Source: Oceanospirillum sp048265165
GTDB lineage: Bacteria; Pseudomonadota; Gammaproteobacteria; Pseudomonadales; Halomonadaceae
Assembly: GCF_048265165.1 (NCBI RefSeq)
Contig: NZ_JBLXCD010000005.1
Location: 1 to 64,000 of the forward strand
Reading direction: 5' to 3'
Length of the DNA: 64,000 nucleotides
Shown here piece by piece: positions 1-10,500 of the stretch. A program made the translations under genes and the position numbers. How positions within the stretch are numbered: the stretch's first letter is position 1; every line of letters begins with the position of its first letter. The notes below the pieces were generated by a model. The model was not told where the DNA came from. It made no database searches and worked only from the letters and a program-made list of their open reading frames with translations.

Positions 1-612
<612 letters not shown>

Positions 613-725
613 GATTTAAGACCTCAGGTTTTAGATATCACATTCGAATTTAACCCTCAGATAATAAAAGGCCAACTACTAAATAGCAGCTGACCAAAAG
701 TTATATTTTTAATGACAGGAATGAA

Positions 726-2114
726 TTAGCGTTCATCGAAACTATTAGATAACCCTTTAGTAATCGGGTCTGCCAAATAGGCGAGCAGTGTTTTATCGCC
801 AGTTAAAATATCAGCAGACACCACCATACCCGGCATTAAAGGGAAGCGCGTATTCTCACTACCTAAATAGTTTTTATCCAAAGTGACCCAACCCTTAAAA
901 TAAGGCTGCTCAGATTCATCCAGGGTACTAAATGCTGAAACACGATCTAATTTACCCTTGGCATATCCGTATCTTGCAAAGTCATAACTACTTACTTTGA
1001 TATTTACATTCTGACCAGGACGAACATAGCCAATATCATCCGGTGAGATACGCACCTCGGCCTCCAGTTCAACATCATCAGGCACAATCTGCATCAGCAC
1101 CGATCCGGGCTGAACAACCTGACCTGGATTGTTAACGCCGAGATTAAAGACTAAACCACTGGATGGTGCCTTAACCCACAGCTCATCCAAACGGCTTTGC
1201 ACCTTACTGAGCTCTTCCTGAGTTTCTGCAATCTGAGCTTCCAGTTGATCCAGCTGATCCAAAGGCTCCTGTAAAATCTGATTCTGTGTTTCATAGAAGC
1301 GACTTTTCGACTCCGCCAGTTCCTGCTGAATAAGATCCATTTCTTTCAGAATGCGCGCTTCTTCACCACGAGCAGTAACTGCAGCCCGTTCAGTTTCAAG
1401 CAATGTTATACGGGTAATAAGGCGCTTTTCAGCCATACTCTGGCGCATAGTCAACATCTGTTCTGTTAGTTTGCTATGTTCCCGAGCCGATTCAAGTGAC
1501 TTACCCAGCTGCTCCATACGTGATTCACGTTGCTTTATCTGCTGATTCAGCACGTCCAGAGTGGATTCACGCACCTGAAGCTGATTCTTAAACTGCTGTT
1601 TCTGAACCGCTACCATCGAAGGGTAGTCCGCCTCATAAGTACTGAAGTCCGGTTGACGCCCGACAACAAAAGCCTCCTGGCGCTCAGCCCTGAGCTTTAA
1701 CGAGGCCAGGCGACCTTCGATTTGCCGCAGATCAGATAAAGCCCGGGAGTCATCAAGTTTAACCAGAATGTCACCGGCCTGAACCAGAACACGCTCCTCC
1801 ACCAAAACATCAGAAACCGTCCCTCCACTAAGGTGCTGCACAACCTTAATCTGACCAGAAGGAATAATCTCTCCTGGCGCAGAGGTAACCTCTGTTAACT
1901 GAGTAACCGATGCCCAGGCAAAAAAAGCTATTACCATAAGAATAACCAGATATAACACTGGCTTGGCATAAGAGGGTATAAGCTCATCTTCAACCTGAAT
2001 GGTTTCTGATAATAACCGACGCTGCCTGGAACCCAGCGAGAGTTCAGCGCTGAGATTATTTGTATATTCGCCGACCTGAGCCTTGCGCTCTTGTTTTTTG
2101 GATTTACCGGACAT
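726..2114 (-). CDS. HlyD-family membrane fusion protein of a type I secretion system
   Basis: At 462 residues this is the usual size for the periplasmic adaptor linking the inner-membrane ABC exporter to the outer-membrane TolC channel. It has a short cytoplasmic N-terminus, one membrane segment at about residues 50-72, a lipoyl-like half motif at about 80-115, a long alpha-helical coiled-coil hairpin at about 145-310, the second lipoyl half (KAPSSGLVFNLGV) and a beta-barrel C-terminus ending with the family-typical region near LMPGMVVSADILTG. Its ATG overlaps the stop of the ABC gene (TAATG), so translation is probably coupled. It would transport the Glu-Pro protein encoded just downstream. 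Confidence 0.93.
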   Translation of the reverse strand: MSGKSKKQERKAQVGEYTNNLSAELSLGSRQRRLLSETIQVEDELIPSYAKPVLYLVILMVIAFFAWASVTQLTEVTSAPGEIIPSGQIKVVQHLSGGTVSDVLVEERVLVQAGDILVKLDDSRALSDLRQIEGRLASLKLRAERQEAFVVGRQPDFSTYEADYPSMVAVQKQQFKNQLQVRESTLDVLNQQIKQRESRMEQLGKSLESAREHSKLTEQMLTMRQSMAEKRLITRITLLETERAAVTARGEEARILKEMDLIQQELAESKSRFYETQNQILQEPLDQLDQLEAQIAETQEELSKVQSRLDELWVKAPSSGLVFNLGVNNPGQVVQPGSVLMQIVPDDVELEAEVRISPDDIGYVRPGQNVNIKVSSYDFARYGYAKGKLDRVSAFSTLDESEQPYFKGWVTLDKNYLGSENTRFPLMPGMVVSADILTGDKTLLAYLADPITKGLSNSFDER

Positions 2115-5100
2115 TAGTTCAATCCTGCCATAATTTTGTCTTCAATTTCGGCGTAACTACCGCGCGCTGTAACCGTGCCGTTTTCCATATAGAGAATATG
2201 GTCGGCGTCTCTCAAATGACTTGGCCTTGGTGTGACCAGAACCAGTGTAACGCGCCCTCTAAGCCAGCTAATACAGCGCATCAGGGCTTCATCACCAGCA
2301 TCATCCATTCCGTTACCAGGCTCATCAAGCAGAACAATAGAGGATGGCTTAAGGACTGTTCTTGCCAAAGAAAGCCGCTGACGAAATCCGTTCGACATCT
2401 CATCGGAACTGGAATCGGAAATTCGGGTATTAATACCTTGCTCCATTCGCTTAACATCCTGCGTCAACCCAGCCATACCAATGGCCCACCACAGCTCTTC
2501 TTCTGTTGCTGCCGGGTGTGCCAAACGCAAATTCTGCGCAATAGTACCGTAGAAAATATCACAGTTCTGCGGCATATAACTGATGATCGACCGCAGGTAT
2601 TCTGCGTCTATCTGGCGGGTGTCAATGCCATCAATACGCAATGATCCTGCCTGAGGAGAGTGTAAACGACTAATCAAAGCCAGTAGCGTAGACTTACCTG
2701 CACCGTCCGGGCCGGTTATTCCCAGTAACTTACCCGAAGGAACCTTAAAGGTGACACCCAGTAAAACGGGGTCCAGGTGAGCGGCATACCGGAATGAAAC
2801 ACGATTAAAATCGATCGCACCTTTATTGACGAAACGGTTCGCCTCCGGGTTATGCCCGTCACTTTCCTGGGCCAGCTTCATCAGCTGGTTAACCTGAAAC
2901 ATATTAGTAGAGATACGCGACCAACTGCTTAGCGCATTAAAGAGATTCTGTAGTGGCGAAATAAGCCTCCAGGTCAGAATCATGGTCGCCATGATGGTTC
3001 CCGGGGTAATCGCCTGAAGAATGACCATATAAGCAGACGTTACCAAAATCGCCAATCCTGTCAGGCTGCCAATAAGGTGCGATACCGCAGAAATTTTCTG
3101 CTGAGTCTGCTGTTCACTGAAACCTGTATGAGCCGATGTGCCGCTAATATCACGGAAACGCTTCATCCAGACAGTCTGGCCGCCAAGAATACGAAGGCCG
3201 CGCATTTTGCCCAATGACTCATCCACCAACTCACTTTTTTTGCCTGAAGATTCAGATGCTAATTCTGAAGCACGATCCACAAGAGGGCGAGTCAGAAGCA
3301 AAAGCACAAAAAATGCAAAAATAGATACCAGCATGACGGCCCCAGCCCACGGGTTAATCAAAAAGATAACCACAAGCAGAATAATACTGGCTGGCAGATC
3401 AAAAAATAGAGTAACAAGAGGCCCTAAAAATAGCTCTCTCAGGCGCTCAAGACTTTTAATTCGGCTAATCTGACGACTAACAGAAACGCCATTCAGTGAA
3501 GAGGTTGGTAAACGAAGTACACGCTCAAAGATACTGCTACCCAGAATATATTCGATACGCCCTCCGATATACGCCAACAGTTTCCCTCTGAGGGTATTCA
3601 GAAACCAGCCGATACTGATTGCTAAGCCAACACCAAAGAGCAGATAAGCTCCCATCACAATATCGCCGGTAGGTAAAACCGTATCAAAAACAGAGCGCAC
3701 AAAAAGAGAGGGAGCAATCGCCAGGCCTGTGCTAAGAAGCGTAATCAGAAAGACTAGGCTCAAATGCTTGCGAAATTTCCAGAAAAGTTCTCGAACCCAA
3801 GGGCGCTTACTTTGCTCTTCATCCGGTGGCAACGGCTGAAAAATATAGATTTCACCTTTACCCTCTGGCAATGTTTTATGGATCTCTTCTTCATTTGTCT
3901 TGCTGTTAAATACCCGGAAATCACCGTCTGAAAGTACTTCAAGGACCACAAGCGCAGGCTTCTGGTCAGGGACAAAAATACAGGGAAGCAGGCGGTTATC
4001 AAATTGCTTGAAATTATTGCCATAAAAACGGGCTTTGAAGCCCATATTAACCATAGCACCAAAGAAATATGACAGATCGATCTGATCGGCCAGGTGAGGG
4101 AGCGATTGTGCAAACTCACGCACACTCCCGCCCCACCCAAGATATCTTGCCAGAGGCAGAAGGCAGCGTGATAAGTCGGACTCATTAAAGACACGGGTTC
4201 CGATCACAGATTCCATTGCGTTATCGGCAGTAGGGCGGCTTGCCCCTGTATCCTCATGCTCATGACGGGCAAACGTAAACTCACCATCGTCTGAAACCAA
4301 CTTGCCATCCTGAATACGATAGATCGTATCTGCCAACTTAACCATAGATGGTCGGTTAGCCACCATAATGATGGTCAGATCACCTTTACGGGACTCAAGA
4401 TAGTGACGCAGCTTCTTATCACCTTCAAAATCCAGAGCACTGTTAGCTTCATCAAACAGCACAACATCAGGGTCGTAAGCCAAAGCCCGTACAATAGCAA
4501 TCAGCTGGCGAACCCCCATAGGTAAAATCTCACTGGCATTTTCACCAAGAGGGGTCTGATACCCTTGCTTCATACCAGCAACAACCATATCCAGGCCGAT
4601 CTGTTCAGAGATCTCCAGTGCTCGTGCCTCCCGGCTGGGCTCGAACATTGTCAGGTTTTCCAGGATAGAACCAACAAATACCGTACCCTGCTGTGGCAGC
4701 ATGGCAATCTTCTGACGAACCGTCTCTGACTGGTATGCAGTAATCTTCTCACCATCAACCAGAACCTGACCTGAATCCGGCGTCTCAATACCATTAATCA
4801 GAGACAGAAGTGTTGTCTTACCACTACCACTGTCACCACGGATCGCGATGCACTGCCCTTTAGTAACCCCCAGATTAAGGTTTTTGAAAAGGTACGTTGT
4901 CCCATCTTCAGTCTCACTACCCAGGGAAATATTATCCAAGGCCAGCTCATTATAGACACCAGACAGAGGGGCCAGTCCAACCTCATGATCACCAGGCATC
5001 GACAAGACAGAACTAAGTCGTTTATCTCCGGCTATAAATGCCTGATAACGAAGCCAGGTACTCAACGCTTTTTGCAGAGGCTGTAACGCTCTTACCGATA

Positions 5101-6016
5101 ACATCATGCATGCAGCAAGCGCCCCAAAACTCATGTCACCATCAAGAACAAGCATCGCTCCGAAAAAGATCACCAGAACAATCATAACCTGAGACATAAC
5201 GCTGCCCAGGTTGCTTGCAAAGTTATTACCAAAGAATAAACGCTCCCCCTGGGAAGCACTATTCTCCTTCAGGCGCTCGTACCTGCGCTGCATAATACTT
5301 TCAAGCGACATCGTCTTAACTGAAAGCAAACCCGCTAAAACTTCTGTTAAAAAGCTTATCCGGCGCTCATCGTTGGTATCCCGCATAATAATTTGCTTAT
5401 ACATCCAACGACCGAAAAAGATAACGGCAACCAGAAAAACAAGCATCAGTAAAAGAGGAACAATGACGAGCTCTCCGGCAATAAGCCAGATAGCCCCTAA
5501 AAAGATAAAGACAAAAGGAAGATCCAACAGAACCAAAAGAGCACTGCCGGAATAAACATCAGCAACCTTAGATACCGTCTGCATTTTTTCAGCATATGCA
5601 CCAGGTTCTTCTTTGCTGAACAGGCGCATAGGAATCTGAAACAGCTTGTTTAATACCTGCATACTGGCTCTGTGCTTAAATCGGGCACCAAGCCAGTTTG
5701 TAACCGTCGTGTTAATACCTTTGAGCAATTCCTCAAGCAGCATCATCATCACAATACCTATGGTCAGAACAACCAAGGTATCTATTGACTGATTTTTTAA
5801 TACCCGATCAAAGATCTGCAACATACCCAACGGTAAAGCCAGAGCAAGCACATTGGTCATTAAAGAGGTAAGAACGATCACAGGAATGAGACGCCGCACA
5901 TCACGTGACGCTAATATTTTGCGCAGTGACCGTATGCCTTTTATTTCAGTTTTCGGAGTATATCCGGTACCTGAATTTTGCTGCCTGGAGAATAATTTAT
6001 TTTGATTCTGACTCAT
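2114..6016 (-). CDS. Double (fused) type I secretion ABC transporter with C39-like domain
   Basis: This 1300-residue protein contains two complete exporter halves. The first has six-helix membrane segments (about 45-330) and an ATPase domain with Walker A GDSGSGKTT near 394, signature LPMGVRQ near 500, Walker B VVLFDEA near 522. After a linker comes a degenerate C39-like domain (about 605-730) without an obvious catalytic Cys, a second membrane domain (about 755-1010) and a second ATPase with GPDGAGKST near 1100, signature MSNGFRQ near 1207 and IVLLDEP near 1227. Both signatures depart from LSGGQ, and the H-loop His appears replaced by Asn (VANRPS) and Pro (VTPRPS). Most type I exporters are homodimers of about 700 residues; here one chain would form the whole pump. 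The start overlaps the regulator stop by 4 bp. Confidence 0.9.
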   Translation of the reverse strand: MSQNQNKLFSRQQNSGTGYTPKTEIKGIRSLRKILASRDVRRLIPVIVLTSLMTNVLALALPLGMLQIFDRVLKNQSIDTLVVLTIGIVMMMLLEELLKGINTTVTNWLGARFKHRASMQVLNKLFQIPMRLFSKEEPGAYAEKMQTVSKVADVYSGSALLVLLDLPFVFIFLGAIWLIAGELVIVPLLLMLVFLVAVIFFGRWMYKQIIMRDTNDERRISFLTEVLAGLLSVKTMSLESIMQRRYERLKENSASQGERLFFGNNFASNLGSVMSQVMIVLVIFFGAMLVLDGDMSFGALAACMMLSVRALQPLQKALSTWLRYQAFIAGDKRLSSVLSMPGDHEVGLAPLSGVYNELALDNISLGSETEDGTTYLFKNLNLGVTKGQCIAIRGDSGSGKTTLLSLINGIETPDSGQVLVDGEKITAYQSETVRQKIAMLPQQGTVFVGSILENLTMFEPSREARALEISEQIGLDMVVAGMKQGYQTPLGENASEILPMGVRQLIAIVRALAYDPDVVLFDEANSALDFEGDKKLRHYLESRKGDLTIIMVANRPSMVKLADTIYRIQDGKLVSDDGEFTFARHEHEDTGASRPTADNAMESVIGTRVFNESDLSRCLLPLARYLGWGGSVREFAQSLPHLADQIDLSYFFGAMVNMGFKARFYGNNFKQFDNRLLPCIFVPDQKPALVVLEVLSDGDFRVFNSKTNEEEIHKTLPEGKGEIYIFQPLPPDEEQSKRPWVRELFWKFRKHLSLVFLITLLSTGLAIAPSLFVRSVFDTVLPTGDIVMGAYLLFGVGLAISIGWFLNTLRGKLLAYIGGRIEYILGSSIFERVLRLPTSSLNGVSVSRQISRIKSLERLRELFLGPLVTLFFDLPASIILLVVIFLINPWAGAVMLVSIFAFFVLLLLTRPLVDRASELASESSGKKSELVDESLGKMRGLRILGGQTVWMKRFRDISGTSAHTGFSEQQTQQKISAVSHLIGSLTGLAILVTSAYMVILQAITPGTIMATMILTWRLISPLQNLFNALSSWSRISTNMFQVNQLMKLAQESDGHNPEANRFVNKGAIDFNRVSFRYAAHLDPVLLGVTFKVPSGKLLGITGPDGAGKSTLLALISRLHSPQAGSLRIDGIDTRQIDAEYLRSIISYMPQNCDIFYGTIAQNLRLAHPAATEEELWWAIGMAGLTQDVKRMEQGINTRISDSSSDEMSNGFRQRLSLARTVLKPSSIVLLDEPGNGMDDAGDEALMRCISWLRGRVTLVLVTPRPSHLRDADHILYMENGTVTARGSYAEIEDKIMAGLN

Positions 6017-7656
6017 GAAGCTCTACTTACTACGTCGGAATGTTGATTTGGCTTAAACAGGTAATGGACAACATCTTTGACCAGAGGATGTTTAAAGCTG
6101 GCCTGTGCTTCGTCCAGAGAGAGAACCCCTAAAGCGACAGCCCGGTTGACTGCTGCTTTGATATAAGCAAAGTCATCGCACATCAGTTCTGACAGGCGAA
6201 TCATAGAAACACTTTCTTTATGGGAGGCCACACAGTACAGGAGCTTCCAGTCAACACGGAATTTATCAATACGAGAGGCTACGGTAACCAAAAGTGCAAA
6301 AGATATAGTACCGGGTTCATTCATAGCCAACTCTCGGGCAAACAGAGGGATACCACGACAACGCTCAGCAAGCTCAGGACTGACATCAGCACCACTGAAA
6401 AAAGTATCCAGGTCAGACTGAGACAGGCGCTGCAGGTGAACTTTACGGACAATTAGTTCAATAGAAGGGTCAAAAGCATACGTCTGAGACTGGCGTCCAC
6501 TGACTAGCAGCTTATGATGCTCAGGCAAACCATTCATATACTCAGTCAGGTCTGCACAGCCTTCATCAGTAAGATGATGTGCTTCATCAACAACAACCAA
6601 AACCGGAGTATTGTCCGGTAAGGCCCGCACAATATCCTGCCATTGGTCATAGTAACCATTGTTTGCACTATCAAGATACCCGGTGGGTAAAACCCGAATA
6701 TAAGACAGGAAGTACTTTTGGCTGATCGCTTTCCTTGCAGCCTCACGACACAATCGAGACTTGCCTATGCCGTTCTCACCCTCAACGATAAGAATACTGA
6801 AGGCACCGGCAAGGAGCTTCTCAATCTCAGAAAATTCGCTTTCCCGGCCTACCAAAGGCTTATCCGTCCGAACATCCCAGTCATTAAGCGTAGAAATATC
6901 AGAGAACGCTAACTGATCAGGTACTCCATTCGGCATTGTCAGGTCAAACGCCTTCATAACATCCTGAACCGGCTGGTCTATAACCAGATATCCACCGGGA
7001 GCGCTATCCCGCAAGCGGTGCCCCCAGCTCAGAACGTGGCTACCGACTGTATCGCCGGACCAGCCACCAAAGCGGTTTTGGCTGATATTAATAAGGCCAG
7101 CTACAATGGCACCACTCAGTACCGACCCACCAGACGGCAATGATGAATCCAGGTCTAAAGGATTGCTCATAACCCGATTGACATGGTCAGCAACAAGTGT
7201 TGCCAACCTCATATCCTGGGCTGAGGATCTTTTCAGACCAAAAATAAGATCCCCTTCCCCCTCTTCACGACTTATAAAGAACGCATTGCAATCAAATGCC
7301 ATTTCTGACAAGCAGGTATGAAACCGTTTGCGAGCAGCCCTTGGCTGTCCTTTGCCTATTTTCAGGCTTAAAACAATACAAGGTCGTTTTGCCATCAGGG
7401 TTTCGCCTGAAAATACCTGATCAAAACCCGACTGGTCTTTAAACTCCGCCAGACGGGCTACAGCCATTGTTCGGTTCTGAACATTAAGTTTTCTGAATAT
7501 GGCTACCAGATGCTGTTTCACAGTGCCAAGGCTAATATCCAACTCACGGGCAATCTCTTTATTAACCTTACCCTGTTGCATCAGTTTCAGAATCTGATGC
7601 TGCCTGGGCGTTAACTCATCCATTGCAGATAACTCTGCAGAAGCTTTATTCGTCAT
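6013..7656 (-). CDS. LuxR-type HTH regulator with cyclase-like and AAA/NTPase domains
   Basis: The 547-residue protein has a LuxR/FixJ helix-turn-helix at its N-terminus (about 12-70: ELTPRQHQILKLM, then EIARELDISLGTVKQHL), a region at about 85-215 that reads like a degenerate class III nucleotide-cyclase fold, and a signal-transduction ATPase module with Walker A GENGIGKS near 292 and Walker B VLVVVDEAHH near 355. In ordinary large LuxR (MalT-like) regulators the order is reversed, with the HTH at the C-terminus. It sits between the TolC-like gene (6 bp gap) and the ABC gene (4 bp overlap), so it is translated with the secretion machine and probably controls it or its substrate. The cyclase-fold assignment is inference from pattern only. 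Confidence 0.8.
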   Translation of the reverse strand: MTNKASAELSAMDELTPRQHQILKLMQQGKVNKEIARELDISLGTVKQHLVAIFRKLNVQNRTMAVARLAEFKDQSGFDQVFSGETLMAKRPCIVLSLKIGKGQPRAARKRFHTCLSEMAFDCNAFFISREEGEGDLIFGLKRSSAQDMRLATLVADHVNRVMSNPLDLDSSLPSGGSVLSGAIVAGLINISQNRFGGWSGDTVGSHVLSWGHRLRDSAPGGYLVIDQPVQDVMKAFDLTMPNGVPDQLAFSDISTLNDWDVRTDKPLVGRESEFSEIEKLLAGAFSILIVEGENGIGKSRLCREAARKAISQKYFLSYIRVLPTGYLDSANNGYYDQWQDIVRALPDNTPVLVVVDEAHHLTDEGCADLTEYMNGLPEHHKLLVSGRQSQTYAFDPSIELIVRKVHLQRLSQSDLDTFFSGADVSPELAERCRGIPLFARELAMNEPGTISFALLVTVASRIDKFRVDWKLLYCVASHKESVSMIRLSELMCDDFAYIKAAVNRAVALGVLSLDEAQASFKHPLVKDVVHYLFKPNQHSDVVSRAS

Positions 7657-7662
7657 ATCCGG

Positions 7663-10044
7663 TCACTCCATGACGGGCAAGGAAATCAGCTTGCCTCCCC
7701 AACGAATATCTACACGATTTTCAGTTATAGACTCAATACGGCCTTTTCCGTATAGACGGTCGCCTTCCCGGTGATAATAAATCTCTCCACTTGGGCCACC
7801 CCAACGGAGGCGGGCAAAAAGATTACCCTCTGCACCAGATTCGACACTCTCGACTTTATAAAGAGGACGAAGCAGGTAATCTCTATTATCAAAACTGACA
7901 ACGGCCCGGCTCGGGTTAACGCTTTTCAGTTTGCCATCGTAGGCAAGCCGCGCACCCACAGGAAAACGCCAGACACGGTATGAGCGATTCCCGATTAACC
8001 AAGCATGCCCTTGCTCAATTTTAAGCAATGAGTACATCTGACCAAGAGGCATCCCTCCTGCAGAAGTCCTTAACGGTGTGTTCTCAGCCACATACTCCGC
8101 TTTGTGCCGTTTTGCCAGTATCGACTCCCCTGTCTGATAGGAACGCTTTTCAGTTTCTTCAACATCAAATAATGCCGCATACCGGAAGTTTTCTTCTGGC
8201 TGATAAACAACACACCGCTGTTGATTCTGGCGAAGCATCTGGCACCACTGCTGCGCTTCTTCTTCTGAAGAAAAACCTGAAAAATTGACAGCATACCAAA
8301 CAGCATCAGACACCGATGCAGTGGTCTCTTCAGCCGGCAAGCCAACATCAATAACTTCAATCAAAACAGACTCTGCCGGAGTGAGTGTTTCATAGCGCCG
8401 AGGAAGATCCCTCATCAGGGCTTCCACTGCAAAATAATCATAAACGCCAGTCAGCTTAACCAACCAGGGGCTTTCCTTCATCAGTCCAGGTTCTTTAAGC
8501 CAACCCGTTTGTTTGTATTTTTTTTTACTCACAGTAGCCGGTGAGAGCATAGCAATATCTGACACTTGCTGACCTGCGTATACCTCGCTATCTCCAGAGA
8601 TATCCCGATAAGGAATTCCGCCGCCCAGAGCAGAGTAAAAATCAACAAAAGCCTGATAATATTCAAGCTCTAATTGATGCAGATTATCTTGGCGATCCTG
8701 ATAAGATTGCATTGAATCCAAATACGTCAGGAAGTCGATTCCACCCACAGAGTAAGATTCAAAGCCAAAGTTCTGAGCGATCTTTGCGGCCTTGGCAGAC
8801 TCACGCTGCATCGCCAGACGCTCACCGCTAAACTCAAGCTCGGCTACCGCCGTTCGGGCAGCAAGCAGACCATCAAAAACTGTGTCCACATAAGACTCAA
8901 CCAGCTCATTACGCACAGATTGGGCATATTTAACTTCCTGCTCTTTAGCGCCGCCATCAAAAACAGTGGCGCTCAGCGTCGCTAATGTGCTCCAAATCAA
9001 AGTATTCGGCTGAAAAAGATCAGCAGGATTTAAAGACCCGGAACTCAGGTCCGCCGACAGCGTTAACCCGGGCAAAAGTGCTTTACGTGCAACATCAAGG
9101 TCAGCATCTGCTGCTAACATTCCAGATTCAATGGCGCGGATATCGGGACGGCGCAATACATACTCCGTAGAAATACCGGACACTCCTGATGGCAATGCAA
9201 CGCTGTCCAGGCCTTCATTTGTAAGCTGTAAATATCCTGGAGCAACCCCCACCAAACGAGCTATCTGATAACTAAGTTGGTCACGTTCTTTAAGCAGTGT
9301 CGGAAGACGAACTTTAGAGTTAAAAACAGCGGATCTCTGAATCTGCATTTCAACAACGGTAGCATCCCCTTGCTCATACCTGTCCTCCATAGCCAGCAGC
9401 ATCGAAGTCAGAACTTTTTCTGTTTCACGGGTATTCAGAATACGATCGTTTAAAGACAAATATTGAAAGTAACTTTTGGACAGCTGAGAAATAAGCTCAA
9501 GCAGCTGAGCATCATACTGAAAAACGGCCTGTTTCAACTTAAGCTCAGCGGAAGACCGTAAAGCACTTCTTTGCCCCCACAGATCAGGGCTGTAGCTTCC
9601 GGTAAGCCCGACTTCAAACTCTTCCGAGGTATTAATATCACCGCCGACAGGAACCGTCCCTAAACCATCTTCAGGGGCTTCTGCCTGATAGCTGGTTTGA
9701 GCCGTCACCGAAGGCATACTACTGGCTCCCGCCTGCACCGCCCTGGCTTTGGCCTGCACAACCCTTTGCGCGGATATCTGCAGATCCTGACTATTGGTGA
9801 TCGCCCGATCAATCAACCATTCCAGCTCTTTATTGCCGGTAAAGCGCCACCAAAGGTTAAAAGCGTCACCATTTGGGACATGGATAGACGGTGTCTTTCG
9901 ATCAAATGGGGAATCATTGCTTACCGATGAAACATCGTCGGCCAGCTCAGGAACAGCAACAATATCATCACTCAATTCATCAGGCACAGAAGAGCAGCCG
10001 ACCATAAACAGAAAGAGAATGAGCAAATAGTTACGCACTAGCAC
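7663..10044 (-). CDS. TolC-family outer-membrane efflux lipoprotein with large C-terminal extension
   Basis: Residues 1-17 form a lipoprotein signal with lipobox MVGC, so Cys17 would be lipidated. Residues about 55-490 are the duplicated outer-membrane efflux fold (NodT/TolC type), with AQRVVQAKARAVQAGASSMPSV and the second-repeat equivalent YVLRRPDIRAIESGMLAADADLDVARKALLPGLTL-like signatures. Ordinary family members end here at about 450-500 residues. This one continues for about 290 residues with a SPOR-like stretch (about 540-640, including a pair of Cys in QWCQMLRQNQQRC) and a tail of short beta segments that may be SH3-like. It is the first gene of the secretion operon, 6 bp before the regulator. 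Confidence 0.85.
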   Translation of the reverse strand: MLVRNYLLILFLFMVGCSSVPDELSDDIVAVPELADDVSSVSNDSPFDRKTPSIHVPNGDAFNLWWRFTGNKELEWLIDRAITNSQDLQISAQRVVQAKARAVQAGASSMPSVTAQTSYQAEAPEDGLGTVPVGGDINTSEEFEVGLTGSYSPDLWGQRSALRSSAELKLKQAVFQYDAQLLELISQLSKSYFQYLSLNDRILNTRETEKVLTSMLLAMEDRYEQGDATVVEMQIQRSAVFNSKVRLPTLLKERDQLSYQIARLVGVAPGYLQLTNEGLDSVALPSGVSGISTEYVLRRPDIRAIESGMLAADADLDVARKALLPGLTLSADLSSGSLNPADLFQPNTLIWSTLATLSATVFDGGAKEQEVKYAQSVRNELVESYVDTVFDGLLAARTAVAELEFSGERLAMQRESAKAAKIAQNFGFESYSVGGIDFLTYLDSMQSYQDRQDNLHQLELEYYQAFVDFYSALGGGIPYRDISGDSEVYAGQQVSDIAMLSPATVSKKKYKQTGWLKEPGLMKESPWLVKLTGVYDYFAVEALMRDLPRRYETLTPAESVLIEVIDVGLPAEETTASVSDAVWYAVNFSGFSSEEEAQQWCQMLRQNQQRCVVYQPEENFRYAALFDVEETEKRSYQTGESILAKRHKAEYVAENTPLRTSAGGMPLGQMYSLLKIEQGHAWLIGNRSYRVWRFPVGARLAYDGKLKSVNPSRAVVSFDNRDYLLRPLYKVESVESGAEGNLFARLRWGGPSGEIYYHREGDRLYGKGRIESITENRVDIRWGGKLISLPVME

Positions 10045-10500
10045 AAACGAACCCCAAAACGTTAAAAAACGTAGTTCACATACCTGTGTATCTGAGACTT
10101 AATCTTAACTCAGCCAATTGAGCGCCATGATTCGGAGCCAATCAATGCTAAGGTAGAAGTAACTATCAAGCCATCAGAGACGTTTAAATAAATTAATCCC
10201 AAAAAAGGGAGGTCACTGCCATTGTCGAATGAACTTAAGTATATACAGTACCAAAGCATTTGTTAACAAATGTAACAGAAGAAAATCCCCTATATGTACA
10301 TTTGGATTCTGACCAAAGGCCACTTTATCAAGTTTTCCTTACCTTTCAAAAAGCAACCGGCTGATTTAAAAGAGAAAAAATATGAACTGAGCGCCTAATT
10401 AAAAACATCTGATCAGGGGCTCCCCAGACACGTTCTGATAAAAATAAAAGATCACCAGATACATTGGCTGCTGTACGTCTGCTGTTGTACGTCGAAAATG
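10045..10500. other. Intergenic region upstream of the secretion operon
   Basis: No open frame here looks like a gene. The region separates the GGDEF-EAL gene, which ends at 10501, from the TolC-like gene, which starts at 10044, both on the minus strand. It is AT-rich and should carry the promoter of the secretion operon. The only conspicuous signal is a perfect 16-bp palindrome at 10257-10272. Confidence 0.6.
10257..10272. promoter_or_regulatory. Perfect 16-bp palindrome, candidate operator for the secretion operon
   Basis: The sequence CATTTGTTAACAAATG is its own reverse complement. It lies about 215 bp upstream of the TolC-like start, where a dimeric DNA-binding protein such as the LuxR-type regulator of the operon could bind. 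Function is inferred from position and symmetry. Confidence 0.4.
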
